A stretch of DNA of 64,000 bases, from positions 124,001 to 188,000 of the forward strand of contig NZ_ATVA01000012.1 of assembly GCF_000420485.1 (NCBI RefSeq), read 5' to 3'. Below the pieces are notes generated by a model. That model worked only from the letters and a program-made list of their open reading frames with translations, had not been told where the DNA came from and did no database searches. The DNA is from Paucidesulfovibrio longus DSM 6739 (GTDB lineage: Bacteria; Desulfobacterota; Desulfovibrionia; Desulfovibrionales; Desulfovibrionaceae). A program made the translations under genes and the position numbers. Within the stretch, counting starts at the first letter, position 1. Every line of letters starts with the position of its first letter. Of the stretch, positions 64,000-64,000 are shown piece by piece.

Positions 64000-64000
64000 G

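Overview
The window looks like a chromosomal segment of a high-GC anaerobic deltaproteobacterium of the Desulfovibrio type (Desulfovibrionales). This is inferred from gene content, not from a 16S match. The pointers are an AsnC-like siroheme decarboxylase gene next to hemL (the alternative heme route), an orange-protein-like Mrp/NifX cluster behind a sigma-54 activator, hypA-hypB for NiFe-hydrogenase maturation, many chemoreceptors and sensor proteins, a HesB/IscA gene with an in-frame TGA that is best read as selenocysteine, and VPLPA/PEP-CTERM-like exported proteins. The core gene order leuS-lptE-holA is conserved. No rRNA, tRNA, CRISPR array, insertion sequence or prophage was seen. The genes at both ends of the window are cut by its edges.

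Layout. 1-2.9 kb: the 3' end of a methyltransferase gene, a small Cys-rich protein and two paralogous surface proteins with C-terminal sorting signals. 2.9-10.3 kb, minus strand: yjbQ, cobM/cbiF, cbiET, cbiD (corrin ring methylation), an SDR-DUF2867 protein coupled to cbiD, a solute-binding protein and gpsA. 10.4-12.9 kb, plus strand: siroheme decarboxylase subunit, hemL, ribE. 13.1-17.7 kb: a periplasmic binding protein coupled to a hybrid histidine kinase, and an MCP with a C-terminal sensor domain. 17.9-28 kb: a long plus-strand housekeeping run of ribBA, ribH, nusB, leuS, lptE, holA, radC, acyP and lon. 28.2-32 kb: a dCache/PAS chemoreceptor and a PleD-like diguanylate cyclase. 32.2-37.2 kb: FmdB-type zinc ribbon, hemC, an ATP-grasp protein, a small unknown, cobT and a WcbI-like protein. 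37.3-42.2 kb: a minus-strand YkgJ-like/aroK/pyrR set, a TetR regulator divergent from the selenocysteine HesB gene, a PfpI-family protein and a PaaK-like ligase.

42.4-49.9 kb is one minus-strand operon for branched-chain amino acid (or acyl/aromatic acid) uptake: CBS-ACT protein, livG, a long-chain acyl-CoA synthetase, livH, livM, a substrate-binding lipoprotein and livF. 50.3-51.4 kb holds hypA-hypB. 51.5-52.4 kb holds a lower-GC pair, a TPR-like protein followed by a PemK/MazF-like toxin, with its own promoter and inverted repeat. 52.7-56.5 kb holds the sigma-54 activator, a -24/-12 promoter, a double NifX-like/orange-protein ORF and a two-domain Mrp ATPase. 56.5-64 kb, minus strand: an HD-GYP phosphodiesterase, a glycogen-debranching-like enzyme overlapped by a GT4 glycosyltransferase, and a phosphate module of PhoR-like kinase, PiT transporter and DUF47 protein.

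Working together: hemL, hemC, the Ahb protein and the cbi/cob genes cover tetrapyrrole supply. ribE, ribBA and ribH give three of the riboflavin enzymes. The sensor proteins, diguanylate cyclase and HD-GYP protein are the signalling layer. The items most worth following up are the selenocysteine HesB gene, the fused orange-protein ORF with its sigma-54 promoter, and the TPR/PemK pair.
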